Shown here: piece after piece, positions 35,670 to 44,068 of the stretch
How the letters are laid out: each line of letters opens with the position of its first letter
Position numbering within the stretch: the stretch's first letter is position 1
Source: Jejuia sp040720935
GTDB lineage: Bacteria; Bacteroidota; Bacteroidia; Flavobacteriales; Flavobacteriaceae
Reading direction: 5' to 3'
NCBI RefSeq assembly: GCF_040720935.1
Contig: NZ_JBFDAE010000015.1
Location: 41,011 to 105,010 of the forward strand
DNA length: 64,000 nucleotides
Notes under the pieces: model-generated
The model's input: the letters and a program-made list of their open reading frames with translations, nothing else
What the model was told of the DNA's origin: nothing
Database searches by the model: none
Made by a program: the position numbers and the translations under genes

Positions 35670-36452
35670 CTACTTAATCTGTAAATGTGCATGGTCGTCA
35701 TGGCGCACAGCTTGACATCCGTGAAACCGTATTTTGCTTTCGTTTGACAACCCCATGGACTCTTTAAGGTATGGCTCAATAAATAGCTTTTGAGTTGAAG
35801 GGTTTGAGGTCAAACACTTGATTAATAGCTTTGTTTTTGAACGATCTAAAATGAGGTGATTATTTTTTCCGAAGGTTAGGTATTTTGAGAAATCGTACTG
35901 CCAATAGCCCTTGTTAAGGCAAGATGTTGTGGTGCGATTTTTATTGGAATCTACATAAGCACCATAACCTGAAACGGACGGTTTCTTGGTTGTGGTTGTG
36001 CCATGTTCGTCTAAATACATGAAAGAAATATCAATCTTTTTTCCATCATTATGACTTAAATGGGGAAGTAATGGAAATCCATCTAAAAAAGGAAAATTAG
36101 CATCTAAGTAAGTGATTGAAATCCCGGATTTGAAAAGTGAATGCGCAGAATTCTCTAATTCAGTTTTAAGATTAGAATTCACATAATTTCTAAATAATAA
36201 CGGATACACCCAATTTCTAGGTTTTAATTCCTGATTAAAAACAGGGAGAGCTTCTCTTCCAAATTGTTTTGCAACAGGTGGAATTATTAATAAGTTGAAA
36301 CTCAAATAAAGTAGTGGAAAGCTATAACGCTTTTTGCTTTTTAATGGCTTAGAAAGCATTAGAGTTAAAATCCAAATAACACCACCAACTTGAGTTAGGA
36401 TCGTTAAAAATATAATTAGAAATAAATGCCCAATTGCTTTTAGAAACTTCAT
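35670..36452 (-). CDS. Membrane-anchored protein with LAS-type (MepA-like) peptidase motifs
   Basis: Protein of 260 residues with two N-terminal hydrophobic segments (about residues 8-30 and 40-60) and a soluble domain outside. It has SHNDGKKIDISF, resembling the His-x6-Asp metal-binding motif of LAS peptidases (MepA, D-Ala-D-Ala peptidases, hedgehog), and a C-terminal DDHAHLQI giving the His-x-His part. A peptidoglycan-directed peptidase is a plausible but untested reading. The start is ATG 36452; the in-frame TTG upstream is less likely. Confidence 0.6.
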   Translation of the reverse strand: MKFLKAIGHLFLIIFLTILTQVGGVIWILTLMLSKPLKSKKRYSFPLLYLSFNLLIIPPVAKQFGREALPVFNQELKPRNWVYPLLFRNYVNSNLKTELENSAHSLFKSGISITYLDANFPFLDGFPLLPHLSHNDGKKIDISFMYLDEHGTTTTKKPSVSGYGAYVDSNKNRTTTSCLNKGYWQYDFSKYLTFGKNNHLILDRSKTKLLIKCLTSNPSTQKLFIEPYLKESMGLSNESKIRFHGCQAVRHDDHAHLQIK

Positions 36453-36480
36453 CAACAATTAAACGGATAAATACATAGAA

Positions 36481-38520
36481 TTATTTCAACAACCCCGCCC
36501 GCCTCAACAAAGCCTCAGGTTTAGGCTCCTGCCCTCTAAAACGTTTATAAAGTGTCATCGGGTTTTCTGTACCGCCTTTGCTTAATACGTTGTCTTTAAA
36601 TTTATCTGCAACCGTTTTATTAAAGATTCCTTCTTCCTTAAAATATTCAAAAGCATCAGCATCCAGAACCTCTGCCCATTTATAACTGTAATATCCAGAA
36701 GAATAGCCACCTTGAAAAATATGAGAAAAAGCAGTACTCATACAGGTTTCCTTTGTTTCAGGGTATAAAGTGGTGTTTTTAAACATTTCAGTTTCAAAGG
36801 CTTTTACATCATTTATTGTCTCTGGCGACTCGCCAGCGTGCCAACCCATATCCAATAATCCAAAACTTAACTGACGCAAGGTTTGCATCCCTTCATGAAA
36901 CGTAGCCGATTCTTTTATTTTTTCAACCAAATCCATCGGGATGACTTCGCCGGTTTCGTAATGCGTTGCAAATAATTCCAATGCTTCTTTTTCGTAGCAC
37001 CAGTTTTCCATAACCTGACTTGGAAGTTCTACAAAATCCCAAAACACGCTAGTTCCAGATAGGCTAGGGTAGGTGGTGTTTGCCAACATACCGTGTAATG
37101 CGTGTCCGAATTCATGAAATAACGTCGTCACTTCATTAAATGTTAAAAGTGATGGTTTACTTTTTGTGGGTTTTGTGAAATTGCAAACTATTGAAATGTG
37201 CGGTCTGCTATTTTCGCCATTTTTTATGTATTGTGGTTTGTACGAAGTCATCCAGGCACCATTACGTTTTCCTGCTCTTGGAAAAAAATCGGCATAAAAT
37301 ATAGACACTAAGTTCCCATTATTATCTGTAACCTTATAGGTTAACACATCTTCGTGGTATTTATCAATGGTATCAATTTCCTCAAAATTTAAATCGAATA
37401 ATTTATTGGCTATGATAAACGCACCATCAATAACATGTTCTAATTTGAAATAGGGTTTTAGTTTTTCGTCATCTAAACTGAATAATTTTTGTTTTAGCTT
37501 TTCGGAATAATAAGCCCCATCCCATTTTTCCAGTCTGTCGATGTTATCTAAATCTTTTGCGAAATTTTCAAGATTCTTGAATTCCCGTTCTGCTGCAGGT
37601 TTTGCCTTTTCAAGCAAATCATTTGAAAACTTCAAAACAGTCTCGGGTGTTTCTGCCATGCGTTCTTCTAAAACAAAATGGGCATGGGTTTTGTATCCTA
37701 AAAGGTTTGCGCGCTCATGTCTTAGTTTTACGATTTCAAGTACGTTATCCTGATTGTCTAAATCGTCTCCCTTAAAAGATTTACTTCCTGCCGCTAAAGT
37801 CATTTTTTTTCGCAGTTCGCGGTTATCGGCATAGGTCACAAACGGAATGTAGCTTGGGTAATCTAAAGTGAATAACCAACCCGTTTTGTCTTTAGATTCT
37901 GCGAGTTGTTTTGCGGCTTCAATAGCGCCATCAGGAAGACCAGACAAATCTTTTTCATCTGTGAGTAATAGTTCAAACTTATTGGTTTCTGCTAAAACAT
38001 TCTCTCCAAATTTGAGTTTTAATTTGCTTAATTTTTTGTCAATTTCCCTAAGCTGTTTTTTCTTGTCTTCGGATAAATTAGCACCATTTCTAGAAAATCC
38101 TTTGTATTTTTTATCCAGTAACGTTTCCTGTTCAATAGATAAACCAAGGTCTTTTTTAGAATCATAAACAGCTTTTACACGTTTGAATAAATCCTCATTC
38201 AGCGTAATATCATTACTGAATTCTGATAATAAAGGCGAAACTTCCTGAGCTATATTTTGAATGGTCTCATTGGTTTCAGCTGAATTTAAATTGAAGAAAA
38301 TACTTGTAATTCTATCTAATTGTGCTCCTGAAAAATCTAAAGCTTCAATGGTGTTTTCAAAAGTTGGTGCTGCTTCATTATCAACTATATTATCGATTTC
38401 AGATTTAGCATCAGCGATTGCTGTTTCAAAAGCAGGAAGAAAATGGTCGTTTTTAATTTTGGAAAATGGGGCAGTATTAAATGGTGTTTCAAAACCGTTC
38501 GTCAGGATGTTATGAGTCAT
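36481..38520 (-). CDS. M3 family oligopeptidase (Dcp/OpdA-like)
   Basis: Zinc metallopeptidase of 679 residues. The active site LFHEFGHALHGML (HEFGH) and the downstream Glu-containing WDFVELPSQVMENW are the M3A signature. There is no signal peptide, so it degrades peptides in the cytoplasm. The length is normal for dipeptidyl carboxypeptidase or oligopeptidase A. Confidence 0.94.
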   Translation of the reverse strand: MTHNILTNGFETPFNTAPFSKIKNDHFLPAFETAIADAKSEIDNIVDNEAAPTFENTIEALDFSGAQLDRITSIFFNLNSAETNETIQNIAQEVSPLLSEFSNDITLNEDLFKRVKAVYDSKKDLGLSIEQETLLDKKYKGFSRNGANLSEDKKKQLREIDKKLSKLKLKFGENVLAETNKFELLLTDEKDLSGLPDGAIEAAKQLAESKDKTGWLFTLDYPSYIPFVTYADNRELRKKMTLAAGSKSFKGDDLDNQDNVLEIVKLRHERANLLGYKTHAHFVLEERMAETPETVLKFSNDLLEKAKPAAEREFKNLENFAKDLDNIDRLEKWDGAYYSEKLKQKLFSLDDEKLKPYFKLEHVIDGAFIIANKLFDLNFEEIDTIDKYHEDVLTYKVTDNNGNLVSIFYADFFPRAGKRNGAWMTSYKPQYIKNGENSRPHISIVCNFTKPTKSKPSLLTFNEVTTLFHEFGHALHGMLANTTYPSLSGTSVFWDFVELPSQVMENWCYEKEALELFATHYETGEVIPMDLVEKIKESATFHEGMQTLRQLSFGLLDMGWHAGESPETINDVKAFETEMFKNTTLYPETKETCMSTAFSHIFQGGYSSGYYSYKWAEVLDADAFEYFKEEGIFNKTVADKFKDNVLSKGGTENPMTLYKRFRGQEPKPEALLRRAGLLK

Positions 38521-38578
38521 TTGTAATAAATAAATGTTAAAGTTGAATTTTTAGTATGCATGCACAGTAAAATACATG

Positions 38579-38586
38579 TACTTTTG
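38579..38586 (+). promoter_or_regulatory. Orphan -7 box (TACTTTTG) on the plus strand
   Basis: Exact TAnnTTTG match pointing right, in a gap where both neighbouring genes run left. It is followed 58 bases later by a hairpin, so a short plus-strand RNA is possible. No -33 box at normal spacing. Confidence 0.25.
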
Positions 38587-38644
38587 CACAGATTTTTCAG
38601 AGGAGTTAACTTATAACTCTTAAGGATTATTGTTAATAGCTAAT

Positions 38645-38672
38645 GAAACCTCGTCCTTTGGGTCGGGGTTTC
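38645..38672. terminator. Hairpin behind purE (possible bidirectional terminator)
   Basis: Stem GAAACCTCGTCC pairs with GGGTCGGGGTTTC over 12 positions with one G-U and one mismatch, loop TTT. It lies 2 bases beyond the purE stop. The rightward side is followed by the T-rich TCTATTTT; the leftward side lacks a clear T run. Confidence 0.5.
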
Positions 38673-38673
38673 T

Positions 38674-39156
38674 CTATTTTAAATCCTTCGCAGATGCGTT
38701 TACTTTTATCTTTAATCCCTCTTTGTAGGCTACTATTTTGTCTAAAACGCACTTATCGCTAGAGCCAATAATTTGAGCCGCTAGAATACCTGCGTTTTTT
38801 GCGCCGTTTAAAGCTACAGTGGCTACAGGAACACCTCCGGGCATTTGTAAAATAGATAGTATGGAATCCCAACCATCAATAGAGTTACTGCTTTTTACAG
38901 GCACACCAATAACGGGAAGTGGCGACAAAGCAGCGATCATTCCGGGTAAATGTGCAGCGCCACCGGCTCCAGCTACAATTACAGCAAAACCTCTTGTGTG
39001 GGCATTTTTGCCATAATCGAATAGCTTTTCTGGAGTTCTGTGTGCCGAAACGATATCTACTTCTACTTCAATATCAAAACCTTTTAAGATGTCTATGGCA
39101 TCTTGCATTACTGGGAGGTCGCTTTTGCTTCCCATAATTACACCTACTTTATTCAT
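38674..39156 (-). CDS. purE: 5-(Carboxyamino)imidazole ribonucleotide mutase
   Basis: PurE of 160 residues, converting N5-CAIR to CAIR in purine synthesis. Family signatures are GVIMGSKSDLPVMQDA, the catalytic-His region VSAHRTPEKLFDY, and AGAGGAAHLPGMIA. Its start overlaps the stop of the RhuM-Fic gene by 8 bases, so translation may be coupled to that gene, which separates it from its usual neighbour purK. Confidence 0.95.
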   Translation of the reverse strand: MNKVGVIMGSKSDLPVMQDAIDILKGFDIEVEVDIVSAHRTPEKLFDYGKNAHTRGFAVIVAGAGGAAHLPGMIAALSPLPVIGVPVKSSNSIDGWDSILSILQMPGGVPVATVALNGAKNAGILAAQIIGSSDKCVLDKIVAYKEGLKIKVNASAKDLK

Positions 39157-40114
39157 TTTCAGAATTAATTAAATTAATAATTATATTTATGATCAAATCT
39201 TTTTCCTTAGGATTACTTTCTGCAATCATTAAAGTTAATGCGACTAAGGTACTATTTGTTATTTTTTTAGAAGCATCGCTTTTGTATAGAAATTGATTTT
39301 TATCCAGATACCAAATAAATAACCAAGCGGCTATACGTTTGTTGCCATCTGTAAACGAATGATTCTTAACAACAAGATAGAGGAGATTTGCTGCTTTTTC
39401 TTCAATACTTGGGTACAAATCATTACCATTAAATGTTTGGTCAATTACCGCAATGGAGCTTTTAAAAGATTCATCTTTTTCATTCCCAAATAAGAGAGAT
39501 GCACCAAATTTATCTCTTAATCTTTTAATGGCAGAAATAGCTTCATTATAATCAATATGAAATATTACTTTTTCTGAAGAGACATTTTTAGTGATGCGTT
39601 GATGGTCGTAATCATCAAGTATGTCAAGTGCTTGTGAGTAATCTGTTAAAACATCTATAAAACCATCTACACCAATGTCTTGGTTTTTTATTGCTTTTGA
39701 AGTTCTTTGTACGAGCTGGATTGTTTTTTTTAATTGATTTAATCGCAACTCATTTTGAGTGTAACCTTTTATTAAATGCTCTTTTAGAATTTTATTTGCC
39801 CAAATTCTGAATTGCGTTCCTTTAGCGGAACTAACTCTATATCCCACAGCTAATATCACATCAAGATTATAATAATCTATTTGGCGCATTACCTCTCTCT
39901 TTCCTTCTTTTTGAACTGTTGCGTTTTTTGCAACAGTTGCGTATTCAGGTAATTCTTTTTCTTTGTAAATATTTCGAATATGTCTGGAAATAACAGATTT
40001 GTCTCTATCAAAAAGTTCAGAAATTTGGTTAAGACTTAACCATAAAGAATCATTTTCATAAGTTACTTCAACTTGAATTTCATTCTCTTTTTTATAGATA
40101 ACAATGGCACTCAT
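39149..40114 (-). CDS. RhuM-Fic fusion protein
   Basis: Protein of 321 residues. The N-terminal half is RhuM-like (SLNQISELFDRDKSVISRHI and FRIWANKILKEHLIKGYTQN), and the C-terminal half is a Fic/DOC domain with HSFTDGNKRIAAWLFIW, close to the HPFxxGNGR motif but with Lys instead of Gly-Arg. Fic domains transfer AMP or other nucleotides to proteins; the DOC-like NK version can phosphorylate. No antitoxin gene is seen beside it. It sits inside the purK-purE pair as an accessory insertion. Confidence 0.85.
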   Translation of the reverse strand: MSAIVIYKKENEIQVEVTYENDSLWLSLNQISELFDRDKSVISRHIRNIYKEKELPEYATVAKNATVQKEGKREVMRQIDYYNLDVILAVGYRVSSAKGTQFRIWANKILKEHLIKGYTQNELRLNQLKKTIQLVQRTSKAIKNQDIGVDGFIDVLTDYSQALDILDDYDHQRITKNVSSEKVIFHIDYNEAISAIKRLRDKFGASLLFGNEKDESFKSSIAVIDQTFNGNDLYPSIEEKAANLLYLVVKNHSFTDGNKRIAAWLFIWYLDKNQFLYKSDASKKITNSTLVALTLMIAESNPKEKDLIINIIINLINSENE

Positions 40115-40299
40115 AAAATAATATTGAGTTTATTAACAAAAATAAGAAATGATGACATCAAGACTATAATGATTTATCAGTTTATCAGAATGACTAAAGT
40201 GTAGTTTTTGCACATTGCTTTTTTTGGAAGTTCTTTTTCTAAAAAATAACGTTAATGAGCTTGTGCAATTTTTACACAAGTTCAAATTTAAAATTTGAT

Positions 40300-41454
40300 T
40301 TACTCACTTATCACTTTAATCGATTTCTTAACCTCCTCCGCAACTCGTCGAGCTTCATTTAAATCTTCATTCACGATAGTTACATGTCCCATTTTACGAA
40401 ACGGACGCGTTTGTTTTTTACCATAAATATGAGGCGTTACACCATCCATTTTCATAATAGTTTCTATGTTTTTATAAACTACATTTCCAGTAAAACCTTC
40501 AGCACCAACCAAGTTTACCATAACGCCACCAACTTTACTGTCTGTTCGTCCCAGAGGTAAATCTAGAATGGCGCGAATATGCTGTTCAAATTGTGAGGTA
40601 TAACTTGCTTCAATAGTTTGATGTCCAGAATTGTGAGGTCTTGGAGCGACTTCATTTACTAAAATATCGTCATTTTCAGTCTGAAACATTTCCACGGCCA
40701 ATAAACCAACATGATGGAATGCTTTTGAAACTTTTAAGGCAACCTCTTCAGCTTTTTTTGCGACTTCATTTGAAATTCTAGCGGGGCAGATAACATACTC
40801 CACTTGATTTGCTTCAGGATGAAATTCCATTTCAACAACAGGATACGTTTTTGTTTCTCCCGATGCGCTTCTTGCCACAATTACTGCCAGTTCGTTTTTA
40901 AACGGAATTAAATCTTCTGCAATGCATTCGCCCTTTGGCAAGCCCTCTAAATCAGATAACTTTCTAACCACTTTTACGCCATTACCATCATATCCAAATT
41001 GGGCTGCTTTCCACACAAACGGGAATTCTAATCCACCATTAGCAATAGCATCTTCAATTTCCGATAGGTAAGCAAATCGTGTAAAATCTGAGGTAGGAAT
41101 ACCGTTATCGCGATAAAATAATTTTTGCTTTGCTTTATTTTGAATTCTTCTTAATGTTTTGGAGGAAGGATATACCTTTATGCCTTCTTTTTCAAGCGTT
41201 TCTAAAGCATCAACATTAACATTTTCAATTTCAATAGTCAAGACATCAACTTGTTTTCCGAAGTTATAAACGGCATCATAATCCATTAAATTTCCTAAAT
41301 GAAATTTATCACAGGCAATTTTACATGGTGCTTCGTTACTGGATTCTAATACACTAGTATAAATATCAAATTTTCGGGTGTTGTATAACAACATTTTGCC
41401 CAATTGCCCGCCACCTAAAATGCCTAATTTGAAGTTTGAAGAAAAGTAGTTCAT
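40300..41454 (-). CDS. purK: 5-(Carboxyamino)imidazole ribonucleotide synthase
   Basis: ATP-grasp enzyme PurK of 384 residues, making N5-CAIR from AIR, ATP and bicarbonate. The start NFKLGILGGGQLGKMLLYN, the PFVWKAAQFGYDGNGVKVV glycine-rich ATP loop and VNEVAPRPHNSGHQTIEA are typical. PurE follows only after the 966-bp RhuM-Fic gene. Confidence 0.95.
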   Translation of the reverse strand: MNYFSSNFKLGILGGGQLGKMLLYNTRKFDIYTSVLESSNEAPCKIACDKFHLGNLMDYDAVYNFGKQVDVLTIEIENVNVDALETLEKEGIKVYPSSKTLRRIQNKAKQKLFYRDNGIPTSDFTRFAYLSEIEDAIANGGLEFPFVWKAAQFGYDGNGVKVVRKLSDLEGLPKGECIAEDLIPFKNELAVIVARSASGETKTYPVVEMEFHPEANQVEYVICPARISNEVAKKAEEVALKVSKAFHHVGLLAVEMFQTENDDILVNEVAPRPHNSGHQTIEASYTSQFEQHIRAILDLPLGRTDSKVGGVMVNLVGAEGFTGNVVYKNIETIMKMDGVTPHIYGKKQTRPFRKMGHVTIVNEDLNEARRVAEEVKKSIKVISE

Positions 41455-41493
41455 TAATCCGTTTTAATTGAAATTAAAAATCACTTAGTATTG

Positions 41494-41501
41494 CAAAAAT
41501 A
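41494..41501 (-). promoter_or_regulatory. Putative -7 promoter box of purK (TATTTTTG, minus strand)
   Basis: Exact TAnnTTTG match, 39 bases upstream of the purK ATG. A TTTG lies about 25 bases further upstream, slightly beyond the usual spacing. Confidence 0.45.
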
Positions 41502-41714
41502 CACTTAAATATGAAATGAATTGTTACAAATGGTTGTTAGTTTTAGAATAGTGCCGAACTATGAAACCCCCTTTAAATAGTAGCTTCTTCGACAAGTTGA
41601 GCGAAAAAAGGGATGTAATTTTCGATGATGTGAACGAAAATCAAGATGTATTTTTTGCATTTAGTATTAAGTTTGTACAGTACCTAAATCAAGGCTTCAA
41701 AAAAAATCAATATT

Positions 41715-42635
41715 ATGATAAAAACTACTTTTTTAAAATATGTATGCTTTATTGCGCTATCCTCAAGTTTATGCTTTGGGAATAACATAAATGAACCGAA
41801 AGGAGATGCCACAAACGCAGAAATGCTTACTGCTGTTACCAATTTGCCATATAATTTGCCTTTGACTGCGGATTTTACGGTAATGGCTAAAATTAAAATT
41901 AATATTAGTGGTTCAACATTGTTTTCATGGTCTAACGAAAGAGGACAAGTGTTCTCTTCAATCACTATTACAGATGATTACAAATTAAAATTTGAAATTC
42001 CCGCAATAGGCTATAGTATTGTTTCGGAGGCTTCATTGGAATCGGGATGTCATCATTTAGCTGTAGTGTGCGATAGAGGTCGTATTACGTTATACATTAA
42101 TGGGGAAGAAGAAATATCAACCCAGATTAATTTATCTGAATTATACGCTCATATGGGGAGTATAGATATCAATACGGTTAAAGGTAATTTAGCAAACTCA
42201 GGAGGTTTTGATATTAGCGAATTTGCACTTTTTAAAGATCCGTTGGTACAATTGGTGATTCAACAACTCATTTCATCGCCACCAGTATTTACTTCTGATG
42301 TTACAATAGGTTTATTATTGGCACTAAATTTTAATATGCCAGGAATGCCATTTGCTGGTTTAGGTCCAAATTTTCAAGCAGAAGTTTGTGTTACACTTTC
42401 ATCTGATGATTTGGAGAAAGATGCACTTAAAGTGTATCCAAACCCAGCATCGGATTTTGTTAAGGTTTCTAAGAATTTTATAAATACCACTTACAGAGTT
42501 CATGATATCATTGGAAAAGAACTTATCTCCGGTAAAGTTGACCAAAGTGGAACAATTGATATTAAGTCATTAAAAAATGGTGTTTATTTCTTAAATATAG
42601 ATGCTAAACATTCGGTTAAGTTCATAAAAAAATAA
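41715..42635 (+). CDS. Secreted LamG-like protein with T9SS type A sorting domain
   Basis: Exported protein of 306 residues. The signal peptide (MIKTTFLKYVCFIALSSSLCFG) is followed by a concanavalin/LamG-like beta-sandwich (residues about 40-180; ADFTVMAKIKIN, HHLAVVCDRGRITLYINGEE). The last 75 residues are a type IX secretion sorting domain (LKVYPNPASDFVKVS, KNGVYFLNI, SVKFIKK). It is probably displayed on the cell surface or released. No catalytic motif is visible. The upstream 260 bases hold no gene. Confidence 0.85.
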   Translation: MIKTTFLKYVCFIALSSSLCFGNNINEPKGDATNAEMLTAVTNLPYNLPLTADFTVMAKIKINISGSTLFSWSNERGQVFSSITITDDYKLKFEIPAIGYSIVSEASLESGCHHLAVVCDRGRITLYINGEEEISTQINLSELYAHMGSIDINTVKGNLANSGGFDISEFALFKDPLVQLVIQQLISSPPVFTSDVTIGLLLALNFNMPGMPFAGLGPNFQAEVCVTLSSDDLEKDALKVYPNPASDFVKVSKNFINTTYRVHDIIGKELISGKVDQSGTIDIKSLKNGVYFLNIDAKHSVKFIKK

Positions 42636-42653
42636 GGTTAAACTTAAAAGTTG

Positions 42654-42687
42654 AAAAAGTCATAGCTTAATTGTTATGACTTTTTTT
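42654..42687 (+). terminator. Rho-independent terminator
   Basis: A 13-bp stem (AAAAAGTCATAGC / GTTATGACTTTTT, one G-U) with loop TTAATT and a T run, 18 bases behind the T9SS protein stop. Confidence 0.85.
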
Positions 42688-42763
42688 GTTTTATAAATGA
42701 GGTTAAGGCTAATGTTTCCAGTAAATCAACGTTTAAAAAATCGGTAAACGTTAATCTATTGAT

Positions 42764-42771
42764 TATCTTTG
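42764..42771 (+). promoter_or_regulatory. Putative -7 promoter box (TATCTTTG)
   Basis: Exact TAnnTTTG match ending 22 bases before the GTG start of the hpt-adk fusion. No obvious TTG at normal spacing. Confidence 0.5.
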
Positions 42772-42793
42772 CATCTTTCAAATTCAACTTTAG

Positions 42794-43903
42794 GTGATAA
42801 AACTTCACGATAAATATTTTAAACCATTTATTTCTGCTGCTGAAATTGAAACGGCAGTAGATAAATTAGTTGCCGAAATAGCAAATGATATTGGTGATGA
42901 AATCCCTGTTTTTGTTGGGATTTTAAATGGATCGTTTATGTTGACGAGCGATTTTGTGAAGAAATACCCAAAACCTTGCGAAGTTACTTTTATAAAATTG
43001 GCGTCGTATGAGGGTGTGAAATCTAGTGAAGATATTCAGCGTTTAATTGGTTTAACACAAGATTTAACTGGCAGAACAGTCATTATTCTTGAAGATATTA
43101 TTGATACAGGAAAAACACTGGCGGAAGTACATCGCATTTTTAAAAATGAAAATGTGAAATCACTTAAAATAGCAACGCTTTTTTACAAGCCAGAAGCTTA
43201 CAAGAAAGATTTTAAATTACATTATATAGGTATAAAAATACCGAATAAATTTATAGTTGGTTACGGATTGGACTATGATCATTTAGGACGGGATTTACCA
43301 GAAGTATATCAAATAAAAGAAACGCAACACATGACAAACTTAGTGCTATTTGGCCCTCCAGGTGCAGGGAAAGGAACGCAGGCAGAATTCTTAAAGGAAA
43401 AATATAATTTGGTGCATATCTCTACAGGTGATGTTTTTAGATACAACATTAAAAACAAAACAGCCTTGGGTATGTTGGCAAAATCTTATATTGATAAAGG
43501 TGCGCTAGTTCCAGACCAAGTCACTATTGATATGTTGAATGCTGAAGTTGAAAAAAATACTGATGCCAATGGTTTTATATTCGATGGTTTTCCTAGAACA
43601 GATGCCCAGGCTAAAGCATTAGACAATCTTATGGACAGCAAAGATTCTCAAATAAATGCAATGATTGCTTTAGAGGTTGATGATGAAGTTTTAGTAAAAC
43701 GTTTGTTAAAAAGAGGAAAAACAAGTGGACGTGCAGATGATGCCGATGAAGCCGTGATTAGAAACAGAATAAAAGTATATTACAACGAAACAGCCATTTT
43801 AAAAGATTATTACTCTGCGCAAGATAAATATTTTGGTGTTGACGGCGTTGGTAGTATTGATGATATTACAGAACGATTGAGTGCTGTTATAGATAATTTG
43901 TAA
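42794..43903 (+). CDS. adk: Bifunctional hypoxanthine phosphoribosyltransferase - adenylate kinase
   Basis: Fusion of 369 residues. Residues 1-175 are an HPRT (PRPP-binding VIILEDIIDTGKTL; GILNGSFMLTSDF), and residues 180-369 are a short-form adenylate kinase (P-loop LFGPPGAGKGTQA; ISTGDVFRYN; FDGFPRTDAQA; LKRGKTSGRADD as a short lid). The parts act in purine salvage and in ATP/AMP balance. The GTG start directly follows an in-frame TAG. The internal Met of the adk half (TQHMTNLVLF) could be a second start. obg follows, as in other Flavobacteriaceae. Confidence 0.92.
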   Translation: MIKLHDKYFKPFISAAEIETAVDKLVAEIANDIGDEIPVFVGILNGSFMLTSDFVKKYPKPCEVTFIKLASYEGVKSSEDIQRLIGLTQDLTGRTVIILEDIIDTGKTLAEVHRIFKNENVKSLKIATLFYKPEAYKKDFKLHYIGIKIPNKFIVGYGLDYDHLGRDLPEVYQIKETQHMTNLVLFGPPGAGKGTQAEFLKEKYNLVHISTGDVFRYNIKNKTALGMLAKSYIDKGALVPDQVTIDMLNAEVEKNTDANGFIFDGFPRTDAQAKALDNLMDSKDSQINAMIALEVDDEVLVKRLLKRGKTSGRADDADEAVIRNRIKVYYNETAILKDYYSAQDKYFGVDGVGSIDDITERLSAVIDNL

Positions 43904-43928
43904 TTCCCTGGAAATAGGGAATCCATAT

Positions 43929-43970
43929 AAAGAAACTAAGTTTTTAATTGTAAAAATTTAGTTTCTTTTT
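43929..43970 (+). terminator. Rho-independent terminator after hpt-adk
   Basis: Stem AAAGAAACTAA (43929-43939) pairs with TTAGTTTCTTT (43958-43968), followed by a T run. It separates adk from obg. Confidence 0.75.
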
Positions 43971-44068
43971 TTAATTTTATAATGCCTTTTCAAAAACGAA
44001 GGCTTTATGGGTAATAAGTTAAGAGTAAGAAACTCATAACTCAAAACTCAAAACGCATAACTTAAGTC

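Noticed and set aside
40260..40280. CTTGTG/CACAAG hairpin after purK as terminator
   Set aside because: The stem is only 6 bp with a long loop and no T run.
41561..41785. 74-codon plus-strand ORF before the LamG-like protein
   Set aside because: It overlaps the signal peptide of the real gene in another frame and shows no family.
43990..44062. AACTCATAACTCAAAACTC runs before obg as a riboswitch or leader
   Set aside because: Low-complexity direct repeats with no stable fold or known motif; recorded only as repeat-like sequence.
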